A program made the translations under genes and the position numbers. Shown one piece after another: positions 9,901 through 21,879 of a stretch of DNA of 64,000 bases; the first letter of the stretch is position 1; every line of letters begins with the position of its first letter. The notes beneath the pieces were generated by a model. That model was not told the origin of the DNA. It saw nothing but the letters and a program-made list of their open reading frames with translations, and searched no databases. Origin of the DNA: Lineus longissimus (lineage: Eukaryota > Nemertea > Pilidiophora > Heteronemertea > Lineidae); contig NC_088324.1 of assembly GCF_910592395.1 (NCBI RefSeq), positions 6,724,953-6,788,952 on the forward strand, written 5' to 3'.

Positions 9901-12409
9901 TTCCTTACGAACAAGCTTGCCCAGAATATGTGGGTACGTTTCTATACTGATGTAGAAAGAATTAGCGTAGGAGATAACCCACACAAGGAAGTGGATATTG
10001 GTGTTTGGCACACGGATACCTCAAAACATATCAATGCACGACACTTTTTCCACTTTTCAGTCGGCTATCAATCGATTGTCAGTCGCAAATGTTGGCAGCA
10101 TTTTGCTGTTACAATTACCAGGAATATATCTACTCCTAAGACCCATGTCAAACTTTATAGGAACGGGAACCTCTTAAGAATGACAAAGTATAAGCGATAT
10201 AAAAAAACGCATAGGTGGAGAAAGGTTTCATTTTTGGGTAAATTCATTCATATGAATCAAACGTCGAATTTTAGGTTTTACCCAACTATCGTGACAAAAC
10301 TTGATATTTTAAGGGGCAAAAAAAGAGGTAGGTTGGTCAACTCGTTAATTATCTGAGCCGGAGGGCTTCACCACGACTTTGAAAACGAGTTTAATATTTT
10401 CATATGATGCACTGGTCCGAATCGGAATTTTAGGATATTATTGTGCTGGGAGACGTAGTTTTCTTGTGAAAATTTGAATTCATGTTAACATGAGACGACT
10501 GTAATTCACCATCCAATCAGTCGTTAATGGGCATCATCAGATACCTATGCTAATCAAATAAAAAATCAGCATCGGTCGGAATGGTTTAACCAAATTCTTA
10601 TGTCAGGAAAACATCAGGACAATGGCCAATATTACTGCAGTTCATCATACGTTATCAGCAAGTTGGTATTTCGAGGACGAAATATACTATGGAAATGTTA
10701 GTCTACATATACAAGTTGTGGCAATATTTAGATTTTTTAGCATGCGAAATGTCCCCAAACCTCTTCGGCACAAGCAGCTTGTTTTTAAAGGAATGAGTTT
10801 ATTTTTCTCCTGTTTCTTAGCAAACAATACTTCTGTATGTTTTTGACGTTCTCTAACTTTTGTTTGTACTCTTAGTTATACAAAAGACTATTTTCGTAAA
10901 TGTTCCCCCTCAAACCTTCACCTCATTAACAGGGTCACTGAAGGCAGTGTTGCTTTGCCGTGATAACTTAGGAATAGATGACGAATGTACGCACTGCCAG
11001 TGTATTTTTATGTGTTCAAGCAATTACAAGTTACGTCATCTGCCGCCGAGGTTGTAAAAAGGAAACATTTATATCTACAGCAAGACGTCACAGCGTAGAT
11101 CCATGGCTCCATGCAGCGGCTTACTAGTGCATCGGTCCTCATAGAGAGGATCGACGCATGGAGGGCTGACTCGGTTCAAATCGGAGTCAACATCGGAATA
11201 GCATGATAATTCGAGCAGATTTTGAATTTTTCCTTTTTTTGTGAAATTTGTCGATGGTAACAACTTTGTAGAGGTGACTGGGCAGCCGACAGCTTGGGAA
11301 TACTGCCCTTCAATTTCTATTACCAACGGTCCTCCAAAGAAGCATATTTCGGCTCAAATTTAAATATTAGCTCCTTGTCTCCTCCAATAATGAACATTTT
11401 GGAATAGCTATATTAGTACAATTAGAGAAATATTGGCATCTGTTCAACAAGATAGCTGCCGAAACATGAGCATTAGTTGCAGCGAACATATGCCGAACAG
11501 GTTATATCGAGGGGAAGTTGCTGAAAACAATGCATAGGCCTATTCGTGAATGTGGCAGTTGTCTTTATGTCTATAAACACCTCGAGAGCTTTTTCAAGTA
11601 ATAAAAGCTTATCAGCTATCCAGATCAGAGTCCAATATATTTACAGTAATATAGTCATATGTCTATAGTAAGAATAGTTCCTTATATGTAAATTGTCGAT
11701 CAGACGAATGCTAAGCCAGCTATGTGCCAAAGTATAAACCAGGCACAAGACCAATGATACTGGGTCAATGAAGTTTTGTTAATGCTTTCGATTCTTCCGT
11801 AGCATTCTTGTTCACCAAACAAGGAACAGTGCACGAAACTTTACAAGAATTAGTAGTTGTGGACCATATTCGCTCTAAGCTTGATTGTACCAGAGAATGC
11901 TTGAGACAATTCATGACTGGTGAGGCAGAAAGGTGTCTCGGGTTCCTTTACGAAATCAGAAGGACCAGTTGTGCGGTTTACCAAGTATTTGTGTCGATCT
12001 CATATTTAAATAAATATGGAGCGACGACAACAAGGTATCAACGACAGGAATTTGCATGTACCTAAAGTAATAGAGCTCACTATCTAAGGAACAAAACAAG
12101 ATATTACATTTTCATTGAAAACAAGTTGTTGCAAATCATCTGACCCATCTTCTCTGAAAATTGCATGACGATAGCACTGATAATAAGTGAGCTGCGAGAT
12201 AACGACTGAGATGAACAAAAGACAAGGTAGCTCATCAATGTGGTACAAATTAGTTACCGGACTGAAAAATCTAACCCATTTGCACAACTTAACATATTAC
12301 CTATTATCCCTGAAAGTAAAAGCTCTCCGCCATGCAGGGTGAATCCCCGTTACAGGTAACTATGCAGCGACGTCAAGCCGATATCAACTACAGGAATTTT
12401 GAAAATTAA
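6826..12409 (+). CDS. Gene 1: secreted LamG-PAN protein, best intact reference copy
   Basis: Exons are E1 6826-6925 (alternative upstream ATG 6751), E2 7271-7313, E3 9762-10327, E4 11803-11990 and E5 12338-12409. They sum to 969 nt, an uninterrupted 322-residue frame. E1 encodes a hydrophobic signal peptide MVASVMISLSYL... with likely cleavage after GGVTA. E2 and E3 join to give YKLDGSDPDIR then LSGNAKYVES, restoring the expected start of a LamG domain. E4 and E5 give a PAN module. No transmembrane segment follows, so secretion is predicted. Intron 1 has a poly-G tract, intron 2 the pogo relic, intron 3 an Ig-like remnant. An alternative end is E4 read-through to 12065. Confidence 0.6.
7127..7137 (+). 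repeat. Poly-G tract in intron 1
   Basis: There are eleven G here. The same position has about 13 G in gene 2, an interrupted tract in gene 3, 10 in gene 4, 11 in gene 5, 9 in gene 6 and 11 in gene 7. Confidence 0.9.
7271..7313 (+). CDS. 43-nt exon E2 of gene 1, start of the LamG domain
   Basis: A TACTAAT branch-like sequence and TTGTTAG acceptor precede the frame ALLDYKLDGSDPDIR, which ends at ACG|GTTTGT. Entry phase 1 fits E1 and exit phase 2 fits E3. Without it E1 and E3 cannot be joined in frame, since direct splicing meets a stop in E3. The YKLDG motif is typical of the first strand of LamG_3 domains. The donor is weak, which is the main doubt. The exon is conserved in all units. Confidence 0.6.
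7756..9188 (-). pseudogene. pogo-like transposase relic in intron 2 of gene 1
   Basis: Antisense segments in order are: start MPNAKIRK, acidic stretch, helix-turn-helix AEYARRFRLAVTSLRRW, a CENP-B-like second DNA-binding part, the DDE_1 catalytic domain with LLLDQF-type and QPLDLTI motifs, and an acidic tail EIDFDDLEN. At least two frameshifts break it, one between NRFLEF and the SRGDLVHAAE segment, shared with other copies. The first catalytic Asp appears as Asn (NMNET instead of NMDET). It is dead and travels with the array unit. Confidence 0.8.
9762..10327 (+). CDS. LamG core exon (E3) of gene 1, type II
   Basis: The open frame has FGKVLQF, YTDVERISVGDN, GVWHTDTSKH, WQHFAVTIT and HVKLYRNGNLL. 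It follows a TTCGCAG acceptor and ends at AGAG|GTAGGT. Type II differs from type I by NMWVRFYTD in place of KWVCFCTD and by HKEVDIGVWHTD. Its closest copy is gene 6 (53169-53734), with 9 differences, 8 of them changing the protein. Confidence 0.85.
10495..10720 (+). pseudogene. Ig-like exon remnant in intron 3 of gene 1
   Basis: The frame around 10600-10660 reads SGKHQDNGQYYCSSSYVISK, the canonical D-x-G-x-Y-x-C ending of an Ig domain. The 5' half has a stop in this frame and no compatible phase-1 entry. I therefore treat it as a decayed Ig exon, although an exon with a start I have misjudged is possible. Similar remnants occur in genes 2, 4 and 6. Confidence 0.4.
11803..11990 (+). CDS. PAN/Apple-like exon (E4) of gene 1
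   Basis: The four-cysteine pattern is DCTREC, RCLGFLYE, TSCAVY. It differs from gene 0 by a few replacements (VDH for VEH, TGEAER for TSEAEK, EI for EV). Entry phase 1, exit phase 0. Confidence 0.75.
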
Positions 12410-13087
12410 ATCACAGCGAGTGGAGCTGCAAAATGATAATATGCTCCTAGGATGTCTGTACGGAAAGTTCGGGTGTCAAGGGGAAAAGGAAATGGGAAAA
12501 GCGTAATGCTGAAAGTATAAATCGCTTGAAATCTGCGGGGTTTTTTGGTTGATGCGTTTGATAACAAGTTAGACTTGTAAGAAAGGCAATCTAATGAAGA
12601 AAAACGCCGACTCAAATAACGTATGAGACGATAATAATGACGCTATTAGTCACAAACCACTCAATATTGATGACTCATCGAAAGACTTTAAAAATCTATA
12701 TCGTAAATGATGACTTGGATATTTGTATAAATTTTGACTTTCGCTCTTACAAATTGATGATATGTACCACACACACACAAACAAGGAGAGCATTGCTATA
12801 AATACAATTGAAAGTTATTCTGAAAATTGTGATCATTGATACCTTTTTTATTGGCTACCCGATATATCCTTTCAAACTCAATCTACTTTCCACTCAAGCA
12901 AAAAATGATTTATTAATAACAATGACACAAGAAACATTTTGTTTCTCATAGCGAGAACTCGATCAATATATTTTATAGATATTAAACGTATTGACTTCAT
13001 ATAGTTCATATAATGTAATATTACAACGGCGAATTCAAAGCAAAACTGGACATCCCATCGCTATTTTCCAAATGGTTCAAGGCACTA

Positions 13088-13373
13088 GGTCGTATTCGAC
13101 TTGGTACAAGAGTAAGACCGATTATGACAGTTGATCGGAATCATGGCATAGACTCCAAAAACGTGCTTTTAATTGACTTCAACTTTTGTTGGTGTTTGAT
13201 GGTGGCATCAGTGATGATTTCGTTGTGATAGGTCGTATTCGACTTGTTACAAGAGTAAGACTGATTATGACAGCTGATCGGAATCATGACATAGATTCCA
13301 AAAAGGTGCTGTTGATTGACTTCAACATTTGTTGGTGTTTGATGGTGGCATCAGTGATGATTTCGTTGTCATA
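13088..13373 (+). repeat. 143-bp tandem duplication over the start of E1, gene 2
   Basis: The segment GGTCGTATTCGACTTG...GATTTCGTTGTGAT occurs twice in succession with a 143-bp period. The first copy contains the MVASVMISL start but hits TGA at once, so only the second supports a complete signal exon. This adds an upstream ATG context not seen in other units. Confidence 0.85.
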
Positions 13374-16300
13374 CTTAATGTGCATATGTGCACTTATAAC
13401 ACTTAATATAGGAGGTGTGACTGCTGGCTCTCCCCCGAAGGGTAAGACAGAGACTACGATATAAGGGCATTGTTGTTCCCAACAAGTTAGTCAGAGATTT
13501 GGCTTTAACTTACGAACATAACGTGAAGTCAAAGTACATGCTATATTCGTGACCTAACATGTTTGAACATCTGACCTCGGGCTAGAACACCGATGATGGC
13601 CCAGACGACCATGTGTTAATGAGAGATGAAATGCTTATGACCACGTGCGGGGGGGGGGGGGCTGTCCTCAATTAAAGTCATTATAGTTTAAGTATTCGCT
13701 GCAAGAAACTGTCGTTTATGGGTTCTTGTTATTATAATATGATTGTTAGCTCTTCTGGATTACAAGCTTGATGGATCTGATCCGGATATACGGTTTGTAT
13801 ATCACAGTACATTTGCAGTAAGTAGTTTGAATTTTATCGGTCTTTTCGCAAGTTAGGCCAAACCTTATCAAAGTGAGTGTGCGTAATGGGTACAAGAGGG
13901 GTGTTCAAAGCACACACTACCGCAAGGAATATTATGACACGATCAGGACAGATTGTCCTGTCATAGGATAATGTTTAATTCATGCCATTTGAAAAAGACA
14001 TGAGTAAGCCAAAGTTTGAAGAAAGCATTGATGCATTCTGATTTGAATGATCACTTAACTTTGAATGGGCCTAGATCAGTAGATGACTGACCAACACTAA
14101 AGCTGACCTGTCCGTAATTACACTTTATTTCCAATCATGAAAAATTCAGTACATTCGGTGTTTGAAAATGTCCTTTTCTAAATCAAGTCTCATTACTTTT
14201 AAGGTACATTCAGATTTCTGACCATAGGAACAGTGGAATTATAAGGCATCACCTGGATCATTATTCTTAAGGTCATCAAAATCAATCTCATTGTCCTCAG
14301 CATCTTCATCTTCCAGAAGGTCATCAGCAATATTTCTGTACTCCCTGTTTTCATTCGGGACGAGTCCGCCTACCTGAAAGGCACGTGCTTTGGATTCAGG
14401 AGGACGTCATCCAAAGCTTGGCTATGTAGAACAGATGCAAAGGGTATTCTGGGACAGGTGCCATCGGCTGCAGTATTTGCATGCTTCCAGTCTTTCCAGC
14501 GGCGCTGACGTGAGCTCTAAATGCCCTCATAATGGTCAAGTCCAAAGGTTGACTCATAGATGTGCACCGCGCGGGAATGTTATCAAGGAGCACACCAGCT
14601 TCTACAATAGGGGCACAGCATTCATCAGCCAATTGAGGTCTAAACTGATCTAAGAGTAAAAGCCTTGTATTTGGTTCAAATTCACCAATGAATTGAAAAA
14701 GACTTCATCAAGCCAATGTTGGAGTGTGTCATGATTCCCCCACCCTGACCGTGATGAAGTGACACGGACATTTTCAGGAATGTTTTCAAGTCCACGAATT
14801 TCTCGGATGAAGCCTGGTTCTCTGAACACAATATGGGCTTGCTTTTTTTCCCCATTAGATCCAATTGTCAACCCAACGGTGCATCCTAAATAAGAATTGC
14901 CCTTTGAAGTTTTAACGTCAACATCCCTCTATCCCGGAGTAGCTGCCGTATACATGGGCAGAAAGTCCAACTGACAAAAGGTTATGTTGCCTCACTGTGT
15001 CCCTAACGTTTCCTTGAAATCGGCGGACACGCTCATTAGCGTCAGCTACAATCGAAGTCGTGTTTCTTGTCTTGCGACGAAATACAATACGTTTCCGTTT
15101 CATGAAATCGCTGATCCATCCTGGAGAGCACTGAAAGAGGGACCGTTCCGGTCGGTTCAAAAGGTAGTTGTCTCTATCATCACCTGGAAGCTCATCCCAC
15201 CAGCGGTGGAATTCCAGCTCGGCAGCATGGACCAGATCACCTCTGGAGACGGGGAGGGCAAGACGAGAAATTCGAGAAATCGGTTGTGAACCTGCTCCTC
15301 CACTTGTGGCCATATCTGTCGTGGTCGCTTCTGACCCTCCTACTTAGGGCATTGTTCTCGGCCTGCTCCATTGACGTTTCCCGATTTGCTATCCATCTTC
15401 GCAATGACGTAACTGCCAACCTGAAGCGTCTGGCATACTCTGCCACATTAAGCAGCCAACCATGTTCAATCGCATGTTCGCAATCGAGGACGTGGCGCAA
15501 TCGTGCAGTTACACTATAGCTGTCCATACCAATGGCAGCTGAGAGTATGAGCACAAAATACAACAAATGTTTTCGAATTTTCGCATTGGGCATTATCTCC
15601 AGCTGGAAAAGGTCTGTCCTGAAGCTTATAGGCCTGCATGGACCATAAACCTACCTGTACCTATTACATCACGGCAATAATCGAGTCAAACAGACCACAC
15701 GCATGGGGACATCAAGCCTGGCTGAAAATTGATTAGGCCAAGTTGACGCTACTCCAGGATCTAATGCTTACCTGATTTCTCCCATTGTGGGCCTCAAATT
15801 GGTTTTGGCTGTAAATTAGGCCGAAGACCGATCCGAAAATCCGAACTTACTGTATATAGTAACTGGCTTCAGGCCACTTCGGGTCACTTTAGCCCAATGG
15901 TAATAGGCAGGTTTCGCACCGTTACGAACTACGAAAACCGAGCACGAAAATAGAAAGAAGACGAAGAAATATTCTCATAGGGGAGCAAAATCTAAAGTCT
16001 TCTCCTGCTTGTTGGCTGGGGAAGCCTAATGTAACGAAGAATTAGAAATAGTTTTATTGTAATAGTGGATTAAAATCAATAGTCTTCACCAGCCAACAAG
16101 CTTAATTAACAAATCACCTTACAGCCGGAAAGCAACTATCACTTATATGTTTACCATCCCGTGACCAGCTCAATTTTTATCTTTTTTATTTCGTAGCCTA
16201 TCTGGAAGTGCGAAGTACGTTGAGTCTCTAGTTTTTGGGAAAGTGCTTCAGTTTAATGATAAGCACGCATCTGCAACTCTACCTTATATAAATACATTCA

Positions 16301-18615
16301 AATACAAACAGATTACAATTACCTTTTATATAAGATTCCTTCCGAACAAGCTTGCCCAGAATATGTGGGTACATTTCTATAGTGATATAGAAAGAATTAG
16401 CGTAGGAGATAACCCACACAAGGAAGTGGAGATTGGTGTTTGGCACACGGATACCTCAAAACATATCAATGCACGAGACTTTTTCCACTTTTCAGTCGGC
16501 TATCAATCGATTGTCAGTCGCAAATGTTGGCAGCATTTTGCTGTTACAATTACCAGGAATATATCTACTCCTAAGCCCCATGTCAAACTTTATAGGAACG
16601 GGAACCTCTTAAGAATGACAAAGTATAAGCGATATAAAAAAACGCATATGTGGAGAAAGGTTTCATTTTTGGGTAAATTCATTCAAATGAATCAAATGTC
16701 GAATTTTAGGTTTTACCCAACTATCGTGACAAAACTGGATATTTTAAGGGGCAAAAAAAGAGGTAGGTTGGTCAACTCGTTTAAAAATATCTGAGCCGGA
16801 GGGCTTCACCACGACTTTGAAGACGAGTTTATTATTTTCATATTATGCACTGGTCCGAATAGGAATTTTAGGATATTATTGTGCTGGGAGACGTAGTTTT
16901 CTTGTGAAAACTTAAATTCATGTTGACATTAGACGACTGTAATTCACCATCCAATCAGTCGTAAATGGGCATCATCAGATACCTACGCTAATCAAATAAA
17001 AAATCAGCATCGGTCGGAATGGTTCAACCAAATTCTTGTGTCAGGAAACATCAGGATAATGGCCAATATTACTACAGTTCATCAAACGTTATCAGCAAGT
17101 TGGTATTTCGAGGACGAAATATCCTATGGAAATGTTAGTCTACATATGCAAGTTGTGGCAATATTTAGATTTTTTAGCATGCGAAATGTCCCCAAAAGGA
17201 ATGGGTTTATTTTTTTTTCCTGTTTTTTTAACAAACAATACTTCTGAATGCTTTTGACGATCTATAAATTTTGTTTGTACCCTTAGTTATAAAAAAACAC
17301 GATTTTCTTAAATGTTCCCCCTCAACTCTTCATTAACAGGGTCACTGAAGGCAGTGAAGGCCGTGTTGCTTTGCCGTGATTTGTTGGGCTGAAGCCTTGC
17401 AAACTACGCCTTTTCTTTCCCACTTTTCTAATTGTTCGAAGCCAACTTAGGAAAAGATGACGAATGTACGCACTGCCAGTGTATTTTTATGTGTTCAAGC
17501 AATTACAAGTTACGTCATCTGCCACCGAGGTTGTTTGGGGCTCTCCCTGATTCGCCAAGCAAAAAGGAAACATCTATATCTACAGCGAGACGTCACAGCG
17601 TAGATCCATGGCTCCATGCAGCGCCTTACTAGTGCATCGGTCCTCATAGAGAGGATCGACGCATGGAGGGCTGACTCGGTTCAAATCGGAGTCAACATCG
17701 GAATAGCATGATAATTCGAGCAGATTTGGAATTTTTCCTTTTTTTGTGAAATTGGTCGATGGAAACAACTTTATAGAGGTGACTGGGCAGCCGACAGCTT
17801 GGGAAAACTGCCCTTCAATTACTAATACCAACGGTCCTCCGAAGAAGCATATTTCGGCTGAAATTTAAATATTAGCTTCTTGTCTCCTCCAATAATGAAC
17901 TTTGGAATAGCTTTATAGTACAATTTGAGAAATATTGGCATCTGTTCAACGAGATAGCTGCCGAAACATGAGCATTAGTTGCAGCGAACATATGCCGAAC
18001 AGGGTATATCGCAAAAGCTTTCTTCATTCTTGATATTGTGCTGCTCGAGGGGAAATTGCTGAAAACAATGCATAGGCCTATTTGTGAATGTAGCAGTTGT
18101 CTTTATGTCTATAAACACCTCGAGAGCTTTTTCAAGTAATAAAAGCTTATCAGCTATCCAGATCAGAGTTCAATATATTTACAGTAATATAGTAATACGT
18201 CTATAGAAAGAGAAGTTCCTGATATGTAAATTGTCGATCAGACGAATGCTAAGCCAGCTATGTGCCAAAGTATAAACCAGGCACAAGACCAATGATACTG
18301 GGTCAATGAAGTTTTGTTAATGCTTTCGACTCTTCCGTAGCATTCTTGTTCACCAAACAAGGAACAGTGCACGAAACTTCACAGGAATTAGTAGTTGTGA
18401 ACCATATTCGATCTAAGCTTGATTGTACAAGAGAATGTTTGAGACAATTCATGACTAGTGAGGCAGAAAAGTGTCTCGGGTTCCTTTACGAAGTCAGAAG
18501 GACCAGTTGTGCGGTTTACCATGTATTTGTGTCGATCTCATCTTTAAATAATTATGGAGCGACGACAACAAGGTATCAACGACAAACGACAGGAATTTGC
18601 ATGCACCTAAAGTAA
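13342..18615 (+). CDS. Gene 2: LamG-PAN family member lacking E5
   Basis: Exons are E1 13342-13441, E2 13750-13792, E3 16197-16762 and E4 18341-18528. All four are open and phase-compatible. The segment that holds E5 in other genes is deleted: at about 18870 the flanking AAAGCTC joins directly to TTTGATAACAAG. The protein could only end by E4 read-through, here to a TAA at 18615 after a short insertion in the tail. It may be functional with an altered C-terminus or may be decaying. Confidence 0.5.
14239..15593 (-). pseudogene. pogo-like transposase relic in intron 2 of gene 2
   Basis: Same order of segments as the copy in gene 1. It has the same frameshift after the N-terminal DNA-binding part and an additional deletion removing the NMNET segment (near 14970, where AAAGGTTATG is contiguous). 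The deletion is shared with the gene 4 copy, linking those two units by descent. Confidence 0.8.
16197..16762 (+). CDS. LamG core exon (E3) of gene 2, type II
   Basis: Open through the whole exon with the LamG signature motifs. It is close to genes 1, 4 and 6. The donor is AGAG|GTAGGT. The retained-intron tail ends VNSFKNI. Confidence 0.85.
16933..17160 (+). pseudogene. Ig-like exon remnant, gene 2
   Basis: Equivalent to the remnant in gene 1, but a base loss (GGAAACATC) and Cys-to-Tyr and Asp-codon changes disrupt the DNGQYYC signature, so this copy is further decayed. Confidence 0.35.
18341..18528 (+). CDS. PAN/Apple-like exon (E4) of gene 2
   Basis: All four cysteines are kept (DCTREC, KCLGFLYE, TSCAVY). 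The read-through tail has an inserted repeat (CGACAAACGACAG) that shifts its end to 18615. Confidence 0.7.
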
Positions 18616-19527
18616 TAGAGCTTACTATCTAAGGAACAAAGCAAGATATTACATTTTCATTGACAACAATTAAGTTGTTGTAAATCATCTGACCCATCTG
18701 CTCTGAAAATTGCATGACGATAGCACTGAAAATAAGTGATCTGCGAGCTAACGACTGAGATAAACAAAAGACAAGGTAGCTCATCAATGTGCTACAAATT
18801 CGTTACGTGACTGAAAAATCTAACCCACTTGCAAAACTTCACATATTACTTATTATCCCTGAAAGTAAAAGCTCGGTAAGTTTGATAACAAGTTAGACCT
18901 GTAAGAAAGGCAAACTAATGAAGAAAAACGCCGACTCATATAACGCATGAGACGATAATAATGACGCAATTAGTCACAAACAGCTCAATATTGATGACTC
19001 ATCGGAAGACTTTAATATGATGACTTGGATATTTGTAAAATTTTGACTTTCGCTCTAATTAATTAATGATATGTACCACACACACACAAACAACGAGAGC
19101 ATTGCTGTAAATACAATTGAAAGTTATTCCAAATTATGATCATTGAAATTGCAGGTGATAAAGATTAATACCTTTATTATTGGCCACCCGATATATCCTT
19201 TCAAACTCAATCTACTTTCCACTCAAGCAAAAAATGATTTATTAATAACAAAGACACAAGAAACATTTTGTTTCTCATAGCGAGAACTCGATCAATATAA
19301 TATATAGATATTAAACGTATTGACCTCATCTAGTTTATATAATTTAATAATACAACGGTGAATTCAAAGCAAAACTGGACATCCCATCGCTAATTTCCAA
19401 ATGGTTCAAGGCACGATGTCGTATTTGACTTGGTACAAGAGTAAGACCGATTATGACAGTTGATCGGAATCATGGCATAGATTCCAAAAACGTGCTGTTA
19501 ATTGACTTCAACTTTTGTTGGTGTTTG

Positions 19528-20031
19528 ATGGTGGCATCAGTGATGATTTCGTGGTCATACGTTATGTGCATTTGTGTGCTGATAACACTTAATATAGGAG
19601 GTGTGACTGCTGGCTCTCCTCCGAAAGGTAAGACAGAGACCACGATATAAGAGCATTGTTGTTCCCAACAAGTTAGTCAGTGATTTGGCTTTTACTTACG
19701 AACATAACGTGAAGTCGAAGTACACGCTATATTCGTGACCTAACATGTTTGAACAACTGGCCTCGGCCTTGAACACCGATGATGGGCCAGACGAACATGT
19801 GTTAATGCTGAGAGATGAAATGCTTGTGACCACAGGGGGGATGGGGGGGGGGGGGCTGTTCTTAATTAAAGTCATTATAGTTTAATTATTCGCTGCAAGA
19901 AACTGTCGTTTATGGGTTCTAGTACTTGTTTCACAAACGCTTATTAGAAATATTACAAATACTAATGTTATTATAATATGATTGTTAGCTCTTCTGGATT
20001 ACAAGCTTGATGGATCTGATCCTGATATACG
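19528..20031 (+). CDS. First E1+E2 pair of gene 3 (E1 19528-19627, E2 19989-20031)
   Basis: E1 reads MVASVMISWSYVM... with the usual GGVTAGSPPK and donor. E2 reads ALLDYKLDGSDPDI with intact acceptor and GTTTGT donor. The next LamG exon is 6 kb downstream at 26077, beyond a pogo fragment, a second E1 copy, a piggyBac element and a further E1/E2 set. This pair could be an alternative 5' end of gene 3 or a leftover of a lost gene. Confidence 0.5.
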
Positions 20032-20473
20032 GTTTGTATATCACAGCACATATACAGTAAGTTTGAATTGAATCGGTATTTTCGCAAGTTAGGCCAAACC
20101 TTATTAAAGTGTGCGTAATGGGTACAAGAGGGTACGTGTTCAAAGCACACACTACCGCAAGGAATATTATGACACGATCAGGAAAGATTGTCCTGTCATA
20201 GGATAATGTTTAATTCATGTCATTTGAAAATGACATGAGTAAGCCAGAGTTTGAAGAAAGCATTGATGCATTCTTATTTGAATGATCACTTAACTTTGAA
20301 TGGGCCTAGATCAGTAGATGACTGACCAAAACTAAAGCTGACCTGTCCGAAATTACACTTTATTTCCAATCATGAAAAATTCAGTACATTCGGTTTTTGA
20401 AAATGTCCTTTTCTAAATCAAGTCTCATTACTTTTAAGGTACATTCAGATTTCTGACCATAGGAACAGTGGAA

Positions 20474-20990
20474 CTATAAGGCATCACCTGGATCATTATT
20501 CTCAAAGTCATCAAAATCAATCTCATTGTCCTCAGCATCTTCATCTTCGAGAAGGTCATTAGCAATATTTCTGTACTCCCCGTTTTCATTCGGGACGAGT
20601 CCGGCTACCTGAAACGCACGTGCTGTGGATTCAGGAGGGACGTCATCCCAAGCTCGGCTATGTGGGGACAGGTGCCATCGGCTGCAGTATTTGCATGCTT
20701 CCAGTCTTTCCAGCGGCGCTGACGTGAGCTCTAAATGCCCTCATAATGGTCAAGTCCAAAGGTTGACTCATAGATGTGCACCGCGCGCGAATGTTATCAA
20801 GGAGCACACCAGCTTCTACAATAGGAGCACAGAATTCATCAGCCAAGTGAGGTCTAAACTGATCTAAGAGTAAAAGCCTTGTATTTTGTTCAAATTCACC
20901 AATGAATGGAAAAAAGACTTCATCAAGCCAATGTTGGAGTGTGTCATGATTCTGCAACCCTGACCGTAATGAAGTGACACGGACATTTTT
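20474..20990 (-). pseudogene. pogo-like transposase, C-terminal fragment
   Basis: Carries the LLLDQFRPHL and QPLDLTIMRAF motifs and the acidic tail. It is cut in the middle of the catalytic domain, where sequence passes directly into an E1-like segment (20990/20993). The same junction occurs at 58231/58237, so it arose before the large block was duplicated. Confidence 0.75.
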
Positions 20991-20992
20991 AA

Positions 20993-21083
20993 ATGATTTC
21001 GATGATTTCGTGGTCATACTTTATGTGCATATGTGCGCTTACAACACGTATAGGAGATGTGACTGCTGGCTCTCCCCTGAAAG
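20993..21083 (+). pseudogene. Second E1-like signal exon, truncated at 5' end (gene 3)
   Basis: Reads MISMISWSYFMCICALTTRIGDVTAGSPLK and ends at AAAG|GTAAAA. It lacks the MVAS start because the pogo fragment is fused there, but an in-frame ATG is recreated at the junction. The hydrophobic core is weakened by TTR. It ends in the correct phase 1, so it could in principle serve as an alternative first exon. Confidence 0.4.
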
Positions 21084-21879
21084 GTAAAACAGAGACCACG
21101 CGAAAGCTGAGGGTTGGTGAGGTGTCCTCATATTGTTCTCTTGTTAATCGGACACAAAGGATTATGGAGCCATGTGTACCATTACGATGTAAGGGCATGT
21201 TTTCCCATTAAGTTAGTCTGTGGCTAACTTACGGACATAACGCCAACTCAAAGTTCACGCTATCTTCGTTACGTGACATCGGCTAAGAACACCGATGATG
21301 GGGCATACGAACATGTGTTAATGCGGAGAAATGAAATGCTTCATTAAAACACGTTGAGTGCCAGCTACAAATTTAGTAGTATTTGCAAGTTCCTTCCGGT
21401 GGCCGCCTACGAGTTTATTCGTAGTATCATACCTCTACTCTACAATCATTAATTTCCCCCAAAGACACATTTTAATGGTATTCATGCCCAGTTGCCAAGT
21501 ACTAAGTGTATGGACAATCATAATTACAAATCGCATCTCATGAATTCAGATTACTTCAATTAAAAAATCAAGTTACATGCTGTTAACAGGAAGTCAAGTT
21601 GCAAGTTGTCGCCAAGAAGCATTTCCTGAAAAGTTCTATATCTTCCTGAAACGTTCTATCCTTATGAAATTTGAAGGAGAACCATTTTCATAACATCGAT
21701 TTCAACAAAATAATTCAATAAATGCACATTCTCGTGCAGTTTTACATGGTGTTACAAAAACATGTCAGGTACTCCGGTTCATCCACATTTTAAAAATACA
21801 GTACAATTGGAACATGAAACATCTAAAACACTTCCAAATCTACTACTTTGGTGTCTACTATCTCTTCTATTCTACCAAA

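Noticed and set aside
11075-11326. Minus-strand frame ending RCTSKPLHGAMDLRCD, present in all units
   Set aside because: Conservation equals that of the surrounding noncoding DNA, no splice or start context, and the frame is broken or shortened in several copies.
17432-17632. Cys-rich frame DDECTHCQCIFMCSS as an additional exon
   Set aside because: A possible acceptor exists but the only donor nearby gives phase 2, incompatible with E4, and type I units lack the 5' part.
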